13,084 nt of DNA from the NCBI GenBank assembly GCA_025352915.1, contig JANXSA010000559.1, forward strand, positions 1 to 13,084, given 5' to 3'. The stretch's first letter is position 1. Each line of letters begins with the position of its first letter. This document shows, piece after piece, positions 6,737 to 13,084 of this stretch. The DNA is from Rhodospirillales bacterium. GTDB taxonomy: Bacteria; Pseudomonadota; Alphaproteobacteria; Acetobacterales; Acetobacteraceae. The translations under genes and the position numbers were made by a program. The notes under the pieces are model-generated. The model did not search any database, was not told the origin of the DNA, and was given only the letters and a program-made list of their open reading frames with translations.

Positions 6737-7663
6737 TTGGAGCCGGAGATCGTCGCCTATTCCCCCATCCGCCACCGGCCGCGCCTGGCCTGGCCGAATG
6801 GTGCGCGGGTGGCGCTGTGGCTCTGTCCGAACATCGAGCATTACGAGTGGCTGCCGGCGTTTCAGCGCCTGCGCGATCCCTGGCCGCGCTCGCCGCACCC
6901 GGATGTGCTGGGGTATTCGATGCGCGATTATGGCAACCGGGTGGGGCTGTGGCGGCTGTTCGAGGCGACCGACGCGCTGGGCATTCGCTGCACCGTCAGC
7001 CTGTCGATGGCGGTAATCCAGCACTACCCGGCGATCCTGGAGGCGATGCTGAAGCGGGACTGGGAGTTGATGTCGCACGGCATCTACAACACCCGCTATC
7101 ACTGGAATTTCTCGCCGGATGAGGAGCGCGCGGCGATGCAGGAATCGCGGGATATCCATCGCCGGCTGGTTGGCAGCGAACAGGCCGGATGGTTCAGCCC
7201 GGCGGTGACCAACACGCTGAACACCTTCGACCTGCTGGCCGAGACCGGGTTCGACTATACCTGCGACCTCTATCATGACGACCAGCCGTTTCCGGTTATC
7301 ACCAGGGCGCCGCGGCCGGATGGCTCGCCGTTGATCTCGGTGCCTTATACGATGGAGCTGAATGACGTCATCGTGTCTCGCCGCGGCGAGGAGATCGGCG
7401 ATTTCTGCCGCCAGATCCGTGACCATTTCGACACCGTCTATGCCGAGGGCGGGGAGCAGGGCCGGGTGATGTGCGTGGCGATCCACCCGTTCTGGGTCGG
7501 CCAGCCCGGCCGCATCCGCCAGTTCCGCGAGACCATGGCCTATATCCTCAGCCACCCCGGCGTGTGGTGCACCACCGCGCAGGAGATCGCCGCGACATAC
7601 CGGCAAAGCCACCTGTCCGCGATCCAGGCGCATCTTGCCGCGCGCGAGGCCCTTCGTGGCTGA
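6737..7663 (+). CDS. NodB-fold polysaccharide deacetylase family protein (PuuE/PgdA-like), copy 1
   Basis: This 308-residue protein belongs to the PuuE/HpPgdA-like branch of the carbohydrate-esterase-4 superfamily. Family landmarks are 'WPNGAR' (19-24), 'DYGNRVG' (64-70), 'HGIYNTR' (114-120), 'PDEER' (127-131), 'TCDLYHDDQPF' (175-185), 'VPYTMELND' (202-210) and 'HPFWVGQPGRIR' (250-261). Where classic NodB enzymes carry their metal-binding Asp pair, it has 'NIEHYE' (E34, E37). Histidines 114, 122 and 250 are candidate metal ligands. Members of the branch act on amides such as allantoin or peptidoglycan; the substrate here is unknown. There is no signal peptide, so it should be cytoplasmic. The TTG start is chosen from the ribosome-binding site, and because it gives exactly the same distance to WPNGAR as in the downstream paralogue. 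ATG 6713 or 6719 remain possible. Confidence 0.8.
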   Translation: MEPEIVAYSPIRHRPRLAWPNGARVALWLCPNIEHYEWLPAFQRLRDPWPRSPHPDVLGYSMRDYGNRVGLWRLFEATDALGIRCTVSLSMAVIQHYPAILEAMLKRDWELMSHGIYNTRYHWNFSPDEERAAMQESRDIHRRLVGSEQAGWFSPAVTNTLNTFDLLAETGFDYTCDLYHDDQPFPVITRAPRPDGSPLISVPYTMELNDVIVSRRGEEIGDFCRQIRDHFDTVYAEGGEQGRVMCVAIHPFWVGQPGRIRQFRETMAYILSHPGVWCTTAQEIAATYRQSHLSAIQAHLAAREALRG

Positions 7664-7712
7664 GCATCGACCCGGCGCGATCCCCCCGGCTGGGGAAGTT
7701 CGCCGCGCGGGG

Positions 7713-8582
7713 ATGGATCACGACCTCTATGCGTTCCGAACCCTGGCGCAGGGGCCACGCATTGTCTGGCCGAACGGTGCCCGGACGGCGTTTACCGTCA
7801 CCGTGATGCTCGACTACTGGGAGGTGAACCCGCCGCCGGATGCCAGCCGCGATCCGCGCATCCTGTCGCCGCTGGGGAGTTTCTCTCCGGATTGGCTGAC
7901 CTGGAGCCAGCGCGAGTATGGCAACCGCGTCGGTATCTTCCGCATCCTGGATGTGCTGGACCGCTTCGGTGTTGTGCCGTCGGTGGCGCTGGGGGCGGAG
8001 GCGGCGCGGCGTTATCCCGAACTGGTCGATGAGTGCATTCGCCGCGGCGCCTGTTTCATGGCCCATGGCACCTTCGCCACGCGACGCATTTCCGCGCGGA
8101 TGAGCGAGGACGAGGAACGCGGCTTCATCGCCGAAAGCCGCGACGTGGTGGCGCGGGCCACCGGTGTGGTGCCGTCGGGCTGGTGCGGCCAGGATTTCAA
8201 CGAGAGCACCGGCACCCCGGCGCTGCTGGCCGCGGCCGGGTTCGGCTACACGACCGACTGGAGCAATGACGACCGGCCGTATCGTCTCACGTCCGGATTG
8301 CTGGCGCTGCCGGCGCATTCCGAGTGGAACGACCTCGAAGCGATGTGGCTGCGCCGGGTTCAGCCGGCAGCCTGGGCCGGGCTGATCGCCGAGGGCATTT
8401 CGGTCCTGCATGCCGAGGGCGGCACGGTGGCAAACCTCACGCTGCACCCATGGGTTACCGGGCAGGCATCGCGTATCCGCTATCTCGGCGACGCGCTGTC
8501 GCGCGTGCTGGGGCAGGGTGGTATGTGGCGCACCACAACGGATGCGGCGGCGGCGGCGATCGCGCCACAGCTTGCCAACTGA
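7713..8582 (+). CDS. NodB-fold polysaccharide deacetylase family protein, diverged copy 2
   Basis: This 289-residue paralogue of the preceding gene shares the same ordered landmarks: 'WPNGAR' (19-24), 'EYGNRVG' (68-74), 'HGTFATR' (118-124), 'EDEER' (132-136), 'ESRD' (141-144), 'TTDWSNDDRPY' (180-190), 'SEWND' (203-207) and 'HPWVTGQASRIR' (245-256). It differs at likely active-site positions: D34 for E34 with E37 kept, A122 for the Asn of HGIYNTR, no second His after HGxxxTR, and 'SEWND' for 'TMELND'. It may therefore have another substrate or be a partner subunit. No signal peptide is visible. ATG 7713 is preferred because its N-terminal length matches copy 1. GTG 7656 is the alternative; it has GAGG six bases upstream and overlaps the end of copy 1 by 8 bases, which would couple translation. 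Confidence 0.8.
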   Translation: MDHDLYAFRTLAQGPRIVWPNGARTAFTVTVMLDYWEVNPPPDASRDPRILSPLGSFSPDWLTWSQREYGNRVGIFRILDVLDRFGVVPSVALGAEAARRYPELVDECIRRGACFMAHGTFATRRISARMSEDEERGFIAESRDVVARATGVVPSGWCGQDFNESTGTPALLAAAGFGYTTDWSNDDRPYRLTSGLLALPAHSEWNDLEAMWLRRVQPAAWAGLIAEGISVLHAEGGTVANLTLHPWVTGQASRIRYLGDALSRVLGQGGMWRTTTDAAAAAIAPQLAN

Positions 8583-8616
8583 GATTCTTCAACAGAAGAC
8601 GAAAAGGCAACTGCCG

Positions 8617-9072
8617 ATGGCACAGCTTCCGATCCGCACACCCGGCTGGGTGGAAGAATTCCAGAAATTCATCATGCGCGGCAACGTGGTGGACCTGGCG
8701 GTCGGTATCATCATCGGCGCGGCCTTCACCGCCATTGTCGGCAGCCTGGTGAAAGACATCTTCACCCCGGTCATCGGCCTGTTGATTGGCGGCATCGACT
8801 TTACCAATATCTTTATCGTGCTGAAGGGCGAGCGGCTGGCCACGCTGGAAGCCACGGCCAAAGCCGGCAGCGTTACGCTGAACATCGGTGTTTTCCTCAA
8901 CGCGGTGATCCAGTTCGTGATCGTCGCCTTCGCGGTGTTCTGGCTGGTCAAGATGCTGTCGCGCATGCAGCGCAAGGCCGAGGCGGCCCCGGCGGCCCCG
9001 GCGATGCCGCCGCGCAACGAAGTGCTGTTGGAAGAAATCCGCGATCTGTTGAAGCAGGGCGTCCAGAAGTGA
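8617..9072 (+). CDS. mscL: Large-conductance mechanosensitive channel MscL
   Basis: This 151-residue inner-membrane protein is the emergency valve that opens under membrane tension on hypo-osmotic shock and releases small cytoplasmic solutes. The order of parts is typical. An amphipathic N-terminal helix ('EEFQKFIMRGNVVDLAVG') leads into TM1 (about 26-48). A periplasmic loop with 'FTPVIGLLIGGIDF' follows, then TM2 (about 87-112) and a charged linker rich in Ala/Pro. The C-terminal bundle helix is 'NEVLLEEIRDLLKQ' (134-147). Length is within the usual 130-150 range. ATG 8617 matches the family start; a longer in-frame start at 8410 would lie inside the previous gene. It begins 34 bases after the second deacetylase and ends 10 bases before the ChaC-like gene. 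Confidence 0.97.
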   Translation: MAQLPIRTPGWVEEFQKFIMRGNVVDLAVGIIIGAAFTAIVGSLVKDIFTPVIGLLIGGIDFTNIFIVLKGERLATLEATAKAGSVTLNIGVFLNAVIQFVIVAFAVFWLVKMLSRMQRKAEAAPAAPAMPPRNEVLLEEIRDLLKQGVQK

Positions 9073-9082
9073 GCGTCGGCCG

Positions 9083-9772
9083 TTGAGCGAACACGTCCTG
9101 AACCGCGAATTCCTGCTGTCCGGACGCCTGGGCGAGGAGATCCGGCGCTGGAGCCCCGATCTGCATGTCCTCTCCGATGAGGAGCGTGCGGCCTCGCTCG
9201 CTACCTTTCTGGCCGAAAAGCCGGAAGGGAGCGTGGGGGTTTGGGTGTTCGCCTATGGCTCGCTGATCTGGAACCCGATGGTCCACCATGTCGAGCGCCG
9301 GCCCGCGCATACGGCGGATTGGCACCGCTCGTTCTGTCTGGCGACCAAGGGCGGGCGCGGCACGCCGGACAATCCGGGCCTGATGCTGGGGCTGCGGCCC
9401 GGTGGCGGCTGCACGGGTGTTGCGTTTCGCATCGAGGAGCATCTCGTCGCACCGGAGCTTGACCTGCTCTGGCGCCGCGAGATGGTGGCGCGCGGCTATA
9501 TCCCGCGCTGGGTGCCGTTGGCAGCACCCGATGGCGCGACGATCGGCCATGGCATTGCCTTCACCATCGACCCCGGCGGACCCGGCTATTGCGACCTGGA
9601 CGAGGCGGTGGTGGTGCGGCGCCTGGCCACCGCGCGCGGCCGGATGGGCAGCGCCGCCGAATACCTGTATCGCACCCGCGACGGGCTGCGCGAGCTTGGC
9701 ATTCACTGTCCGTTCGTCGAACACATTGCTAAGCTGGTCGATGCCGAGATGGCCAACGCTGCGCGCAGTTGA
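9083..9772 (+). CDS. ChaC-like gamma-glutamylcyclotransferase (glutathione-specific)
   Basis: This 229-residue cytoplasmic enzyme is of the ChaC family, which splits glutathione into 5-oxoproline and Cys-Gly. The substrate-binding glycine-rich loop is 'YGSLIW' (58-63), preceded by 'VWVF' as in ChaC proteins. The catalytic glutamate is most likely E133 in 'RREMVARGYIPRWV', matching the family's R-E-x(n)-GY segment. 'GCTGVAFRI' (109-117), 'GPGY' and the 'YLYRTRDGLRELGI' segment agree with ChaC fold strands and the C-terminal helix. The best start is TTG 9083: a stop codon lies upstream in frame, and no ATG or GTG precedes the conserved core. No strong ribosome-binding site is visible, so coupling to mscL 10 bases upstream is plausible. 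It might share a transcript with mscL. Confidence 0.9.
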   Translation: MSEHVLNREFLLSGRLGEEIRRWSPDLHVLSDEERAASLATFLAEKPEGSVGVWVFAYGSLIWNPMVHHVERRPAHTADWHRSFCLATKGGRGTPDNPGLMLGLRPGGGCTGVAFRIEEHLVAPELDLLWRREMVARGYIPRWVPLAAPDGATIGHGIAFTIDPGGPGYCDLDEAVVVRRLATARGRMGSAAEYLYRTRDGLRELGIHCPFVEHIAKLVDAEMANAARS

Positions 9773-9814
9773 TTTTTACCGCTGTCGTGTATTCCCAGCC
9801 GCGTCGTCACCTTC

Positions 9815-9819
9815 GGGAG
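9815..9819 (+). promoter_or_regulatory. Ribosome-binding site of the alpha-2-macroglobulin gene
   Basis: GGGAG lies seven bases before ATG 9827 and fixes this start, which is also the start of the signal peptide. Confidence 0.7.
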
Positions 9820-9826
9820 CCCCCTG

Positions 9827-12800
9827 ATGTTCCAGCGCCTGCGTTTCCTGCTGCTGCTTCCGGCATTGCTGCTGGCCCTCGCGGGCCCCGCGGCGCGCGC
9901 GGAGGATTTCGACCTGCCGGGCATCCAGGGGCCGACTGACACGTATTTTGGCAGTCTGACCGCGCGCTTCCCGACTGGCGCCTCGGCCGCCGCGCGCCGC
10001 ACCGCTGAGCAGCAGGCCGCCGCCGCCACCGCCAAGCGCGATTGGCCGGCCGCGATCGCAGCACTGGAACTGCGTATCGCCCAGCGTGATGCGTCTGCTG
10101 TTCACTACGCCGATCTCGCCAACGCCCTCCTGCGTCGCGTCCCGCCGGACACCGACAAGGCGCTGTATGCCGGCTGGCAGGCCTTCCAGTCCGCCGATGC
10201 CGGCGAGGCGGAAATCCGTCCGCTGCTGCTGATCGCCGAGGCACTGCGGACGCAGAACAAGTTGCCGCAAATGCTCCAGGCGTTGACCCAGGTGGTCGAG
10301 CGTGCGCCCGCGAACCCGGAATACCGCCGCCAGCTTGAGGCCGCCCGGCGCGAGGTTGGCGTCCAGGTGAGCCGCGTCAACACCGAGCCTGAGGCCGATC
10401 CGGCACGCGCATGCCTCGCCTTCACCTCGCCACCCAGCCGGCGCAGCGATTTCATCGCGCAAGACTGGATTGTGCTGACCCCGCCGGTGCCGGGGGCAGC
10501 GGTCACGCGCGAGGGCGACCGGATTTGCGTCTCCGGTCTGCCGCATGGCGCCACCACCCGCATCACCGTGCGGGCGGGTATGCCGGGCGAGGGCGGTGTG
10601 ACCGTCACCCGCGACAATTTCGGCAACGTCGCCATGCCCAATCGCCAGCCCCGGGTGGTCTTCGACAACCGCATGTTCGTGCTGCCGCGCGGTCAGGCAC
10701 CTTCGGTGACCCTGACCACTGTCAACCTGTCGGCGGTCCGCCTGTCGCTGGTGCGGATGACCGAACGAAACGTCGCGGGCTTCCTGCGCGACTACAAGAT
10801 GGGCGAACAGATCGACCGCTGGGCGATCGAATCGGTTGCCGAATCCACTGGCAGCCAAGTGTGGAAGGGCCGTGCGGAGATCACGAAATGGGAGGTCAAC
10901 AAGGCCGCCCGCACCGCCCTGCCGATGCCCGAGGTGCTGACCAGCGCTGGCCCCGGATTGTACGCCCTGGTGGCCGAGATCGGCGACGGGTCGCCGCGCA
11001 GCGGTTCGACGGCCGTTCAGATGATCCTGCGCACCGACTTGGCCCCGACCGTATGGCGCGGCTCCGATGGCCTGACCGTGCAAGTGCGTGGCTATTCCGA
11101 TGCAAGACCGCGCGCCGGCGTGGCCCTGCGGCTGATCGCGCGCAACAACGACATCCTGGCCGAGACGACCACCGATGGCGACGGCGTGGCCCGGTTTGCG
11201 CGCGCGCTGTTGCGTGGCGAGGGGTCGCTGGAGCCGGGGTCGATCCATGCCTTTGCCGACACCGACTTTGCCACCCTCGATCTCAACAGCGCCGCTTTCG
11301 ACCTCTCGGATCGCGGCGTGGACGGCATGGCGCATCCCGGGCCGATCGATGCCTTCGTCTGGTTCGATCGCGGCATCTATCGCCCGGGCGAAACAGTCCA
11401 GCTGATGGCGCTGGTGCGCGATGCCGCCGGGCTGCCGGCCGATGTGCCGGTGCAGGTGACGGTGAAGCGCCCCGGAGGCCAGATTTTTCTCAAGCTGACG
11501 CCGCCGCGCCTGGGCGATGCTTCGCTGCATCTGCCGGTGGCGCTGTCGGCCGGGGCCTCGGCCGGCACTTGGACAGTCGAGTTGCATGCCGATCCGGGCC
11601 TGCCGCCGATCGGCCGCGGCGAGTTCCGGGTGGATGCCTTCGTGCCCGATCGAATGGCGGTGGAGGTGGGCGCGTTGCCGGCCACGCTGGTGGCTGGCCA
11701 ACCCGCCAGCATTCCGGTCAGCGCCCGCTTTCTCTACGGCGCGCCAGCGGCCGCGCTGTCGGGCGAGGCCACGCTGCGATTGGTGGCCGATCCCGCACCA
11801 TTTCCGGTGCTGGCCGGCTACCGTATTGGCCAGGTCGGGGAAATCTATGCCCCGGCCGCGCGCCAGATCGAGTTGCCGGAAACTGACCCCGAGGGGCGCA
11901 CCACCCTGGCGATCACTATCGCCCGCCTGCCGGACACCACTTTCGCACTGAAGGCGGAACTGGACATCGCGGTGAACGACCCCGCCGGCCGCGCTTCGCG
12001 CACCACCGCCAGTATTCCGGTGCGTCCGGATGGGCCGTTGATCGGGCTCAAGCCGCTGTTTCCCGACAATGCCGTCGACGCCCAGGCTGAGGCCGGATTC
12101 GACATTGCCGCCGTCGGGCCCGATGGTGCGCGCATTGCACTCGGCGCCAGGTTGCGTCTGGTGCGCGAGCGGCCGGACTGGCGGATGGTGACGCGCGGCT
12201 ATGTCGCGCGATACGAGACCGTCTGGCGCGACGAGCCGCTGGAGACCCAGGAGATCGCCATCCCGGCCGGCGCGCCGTTCCGCTATGCGCGGAAACTCGA
12301 TTTTGGCCGCTACCGAATCGAGGTGGCGCAAGCCGGCGGCATGGCGGTCACCTCGTACCGCTTCCGTGCCGGCTGGGCGGCGTCCGAAAGCCCGGATGTG
12401 CCGGACCGGGTGGATGTTTCCGCCGCAACCCGCAGCGCGCGGGTTGGCGAGAGTGTCAAGATCCACATCGCCCCGCCATTCGCCGGCGAGGCCACCTTGG
12501 CGGTGCTATCGGACCGCGTGCTGTCGCTGCGCAGCGTCAGTGTCCCCGCCGGTGGTGTCGATGTTGATGTTCCGGTCGAGGAAAGCTGGGGCCCTGGCGC
12601 GTATGTTGCGGTTCACATTTTTCGCGGTGGGTCCGAGAAGGAGCGCCCCGGTCGTGCCATCGGACTGACCTGGGTCGGCGTCGATTCGGCCGCGCGCATG
12701 CTGGCGGTCAGCATCGACACGCCGGAGCGCTTGGCCCCGCGCGCCCGCATCATCGTCCCGGTGCGCGCCGCGCCTGGCGCCTGGGTGACTTTGGCGGCCG

Positions 12801-13084
12801 TCGATGAGGGTATCCTGCGGCTGACACGCTTTGCCAGCCCGGATCCGGCTGCCCACTACCTGGGCCGTCGCCGCCTGGGCCTGGATATCCGCGATGATTG
12901 GGGCCGGCTGATCGCACCCGCCGAGGGCGAGGCGACGCTGTTGAAACAAGGCGGCGACGAAGGCGGCTTCGCGCTGCCCGATATTCCCATCCGCACCGTC
13001 ACCCTGTTTACCCCCCCGGTGCAGGCCGGGGCCGATGGAATTGCCCGGATCGCGCTCGATATGCCCGACTTCAATGGCGAGGTC
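9827..13084 (+). CDS. Bacterial alpha-2-macroglobulin family protein, N-terminal 1086 residues (3' truncated by window)
   Basis: The frame is open from ATG 9827 to the last base (1086 codons) with no stop, so the C-terminal part is missing. Bacterial alpha-2-macroglobulins (E. coli YfhM, about 1650 aa) are periplasmic traps that capture proteases and protect the envelope. Residues 1-25 are a Sec signal peptide, 'MFQRLRFLLLLPALLL' ending in 'ARA' before 'ED'. There is no lipobox Cys; the first Cys is residue 196. Residues about 35-185 are Ala-rich and helical, TPR-like. The rest reads as macroglobulin beta domains, with 'FVWFDRGIYRPGETVQLMALVRD' near residue 510, broken here as 'FDRGIYRPGE', a core signature. 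Near the end come 'AVDEGILRLTRF' and 'LGRRRLGLDIRDDWGRLI'. The thioester CxEQ, if present, would lie beyond the window. The downstream neighbour is often pbpC, also unseen. Confidence 0.92.
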   Translation, partial: MFQRLRFLLLLPALLLALAGPAARAEDFDLPGIQGPTDTYFGSLTARFPTGASAAARRTAEQQAAAATAKRDWPAAIAALELRIAQRDASAVHYADLANALLRRVPPDTDKALYAGWQAFQSADAGEAEIRPLLLIAEALRTQNKLPQMLQALTQVVERAPANPEYRRQLEAARREVGVQVSRVNTEPEADPARACLAFTSPPSRRSDFIAQDWIVLTPPVPGAAVTREGDRICVSGLPHGATTRITVRAGMPGEGGVTVTRDNFGNVAMPNRQPRVVFDNRMFVLPRGQAPSVTLTTVNLSAVRLSLVRMTERNVAGFLRDYKMGEQIDRWAIESVAESTGSQVWKGRAEITKWEVNKAARTALPMPEVLTSAGPGLYALVAEIGDGSPRSGSTAVQMILRTDLAPTVWRGSDGLTVQVRGYSDARPRAGVALRLIARNNDILAETTTDGDGVARFARALLRGEGSLEPGSIHAFADTDFATLDLNSAAFDLSDRGVDGMAHPGPIDAFVWFDRGIYRPGETVQLMALVRDAAGLPADVPVQVTVKRPGGQIFLKLTPPRLGDASLHLPVALSAGASAGTWTVELHADPGLPPIGRGEFRVDAFVPDRMAVEVGALPATLVAGQPASIPVSARFLYGAPAAALSGEATLRLVADPAPFPVLAGYRIGQVGEIYAPAARQIELPETDPEGRTTLAITIARLPDTTFALKAELDIAVNDPAGRASRTTASIPVRPDGPLIGLKPLFPDNAVDAQAEAGFDIAAVGPDGARIALGARLRLVRERPDWRMVTRGYVARYETVWRDEPLETQEIAIPAGAPFRYARKLDFGRYRIEVAQAGGMAVTSYRFRAGWAASESPDVPDRVDVSAATRSARVGESVKIHIAPPFAGEATLAVLSDRVLSLRSVSVPAGGVDVDVPVEESWGPGAYVAVHIFRGGSEKERPGRAIGLTWVGVDSAARMLAVSIDTPERLAPRARIIVPVRAAPGAWVTLAAVDEGILRLTRFASPDPAAHYLGRRRLGLDIRDDWGRLIAPAEGEATLLKQGGDEGGFALPDIPIRTVTLFTPPVQAGADGIARIALDMPDFNGEV

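Noticed and set aside
8410..8616. Longer start for MscL
   Set aside because: It would overlap the second deacetylase for its whole extension, and the product there is an Arg-rich out-of-frame reading. MscL homologues begin at the chosen ATG.
10411..11886. 491-codon + strand frame inside the alpha-2-macroglobulin gene
   Set aside because: It is in a different frame from the macroglobulin and encodes an Arg/Ala/Gly-rich low-complexity product; it is a shadow of the real gene.
9776..12466. 896-codon open frame on the minus strand
   Set aside because: It lies entirely opposite the alpha-2-macroglobulin gene, whose + strand product has a signal peptide and family signatures. The antisense product is low-complexity, rich in Arg/Gly/His/Gln, with no recognisable domain; it reflects high GC content.
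1..13084. Defence system, prophage, transposon, CRISPR or RNA gene
   Set aside because: I looked for transposase, integrase, toxin-antitoxin, nuclease or helicase signatures, regularly spaced repeats and tRNA-like cloverleaves, and saw none.

Overview
The window is a GC-rich, gene-dense bacterial chromosomal segment. It looks like an alphaproteobacterium, most likely Acetobacteraceae or another Rhodospirillales. That assignment is an inference from base composition, the NdvA/ChvA-type exporter, the XenA/YqjM-type flavin reductase and an AT-rich terminator of a style I associate with acetic acid bacteria. I saw no rRNA, tRNA, CRISPR array, insertion sequence, phage gene or plasmid function. 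No gap without a gene exceeds about 180 bases.

Layout. (1) Bases 1-659 hold the 3' part of a DAO-family FAD oxidoreductase on the + strand. It converges on a minus-strand pair through a long imperfect inverted repeat that contains two A/T hairpins (about 669-785), probably a two-way terminator. (2) The minus-strand pair, read right to left, is an Old Yellow Enzyme-type reductase (3021-1936) followed 24 bases later by an MFS transporter (1911-790). (3) Divergent from it, pyridoxal kinase pdxY (3127-3975) sits 7 bases before an NdvA/ChvA-like ABC exporter (3983-5737). After that comes a stand-alone two-CBS-domain protein (5873-6304) with a strong ribosome-binding site and a perfect palindrome in its leader. 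(4) A small glycine-zipper lipoprotein gene (6559-6320) points back at the CBS gene. (5) Divergent from the lipoprotein, a closely spaced + strand run holds two tandem NodB-fold deacetylase-like paralogues (6737-7663, 7713-8582), mscL (8617-9072), a ChaC-like gamma-glutamylcyclotransferase (9083-9772) and the first 1086 codons of a bacterial alpha-2-macroglobulin (9827 to the window end).

How they fit. The last block is cell-envelope and stress flavoured: a turgor release valve, glutathione turnover, a periplasmic protease trap and an envelope glycine-zipper lipoprotein. The exporter and CBS protein are transport or housekeeping genes. The reductase and MFS transporter could form a small electrophile or drug detoxification unit. 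The one part I cannot explain with a known named system is the tandem pair of diverged deacetylase-like proteins behind a cluster of three adjoining small dyads. That is the best candidate for something undescribed, but it is an observation and not a demonstrated system.

Start codons were often moved inward from the longest open frame. The alpha-2-macroglobulin frame is open through to the last base and is therefore truncated by the window. Two very long minus-strand frames (opposite 9776-12466 and across 701-2809) are GC-rich shadows and are rejected.
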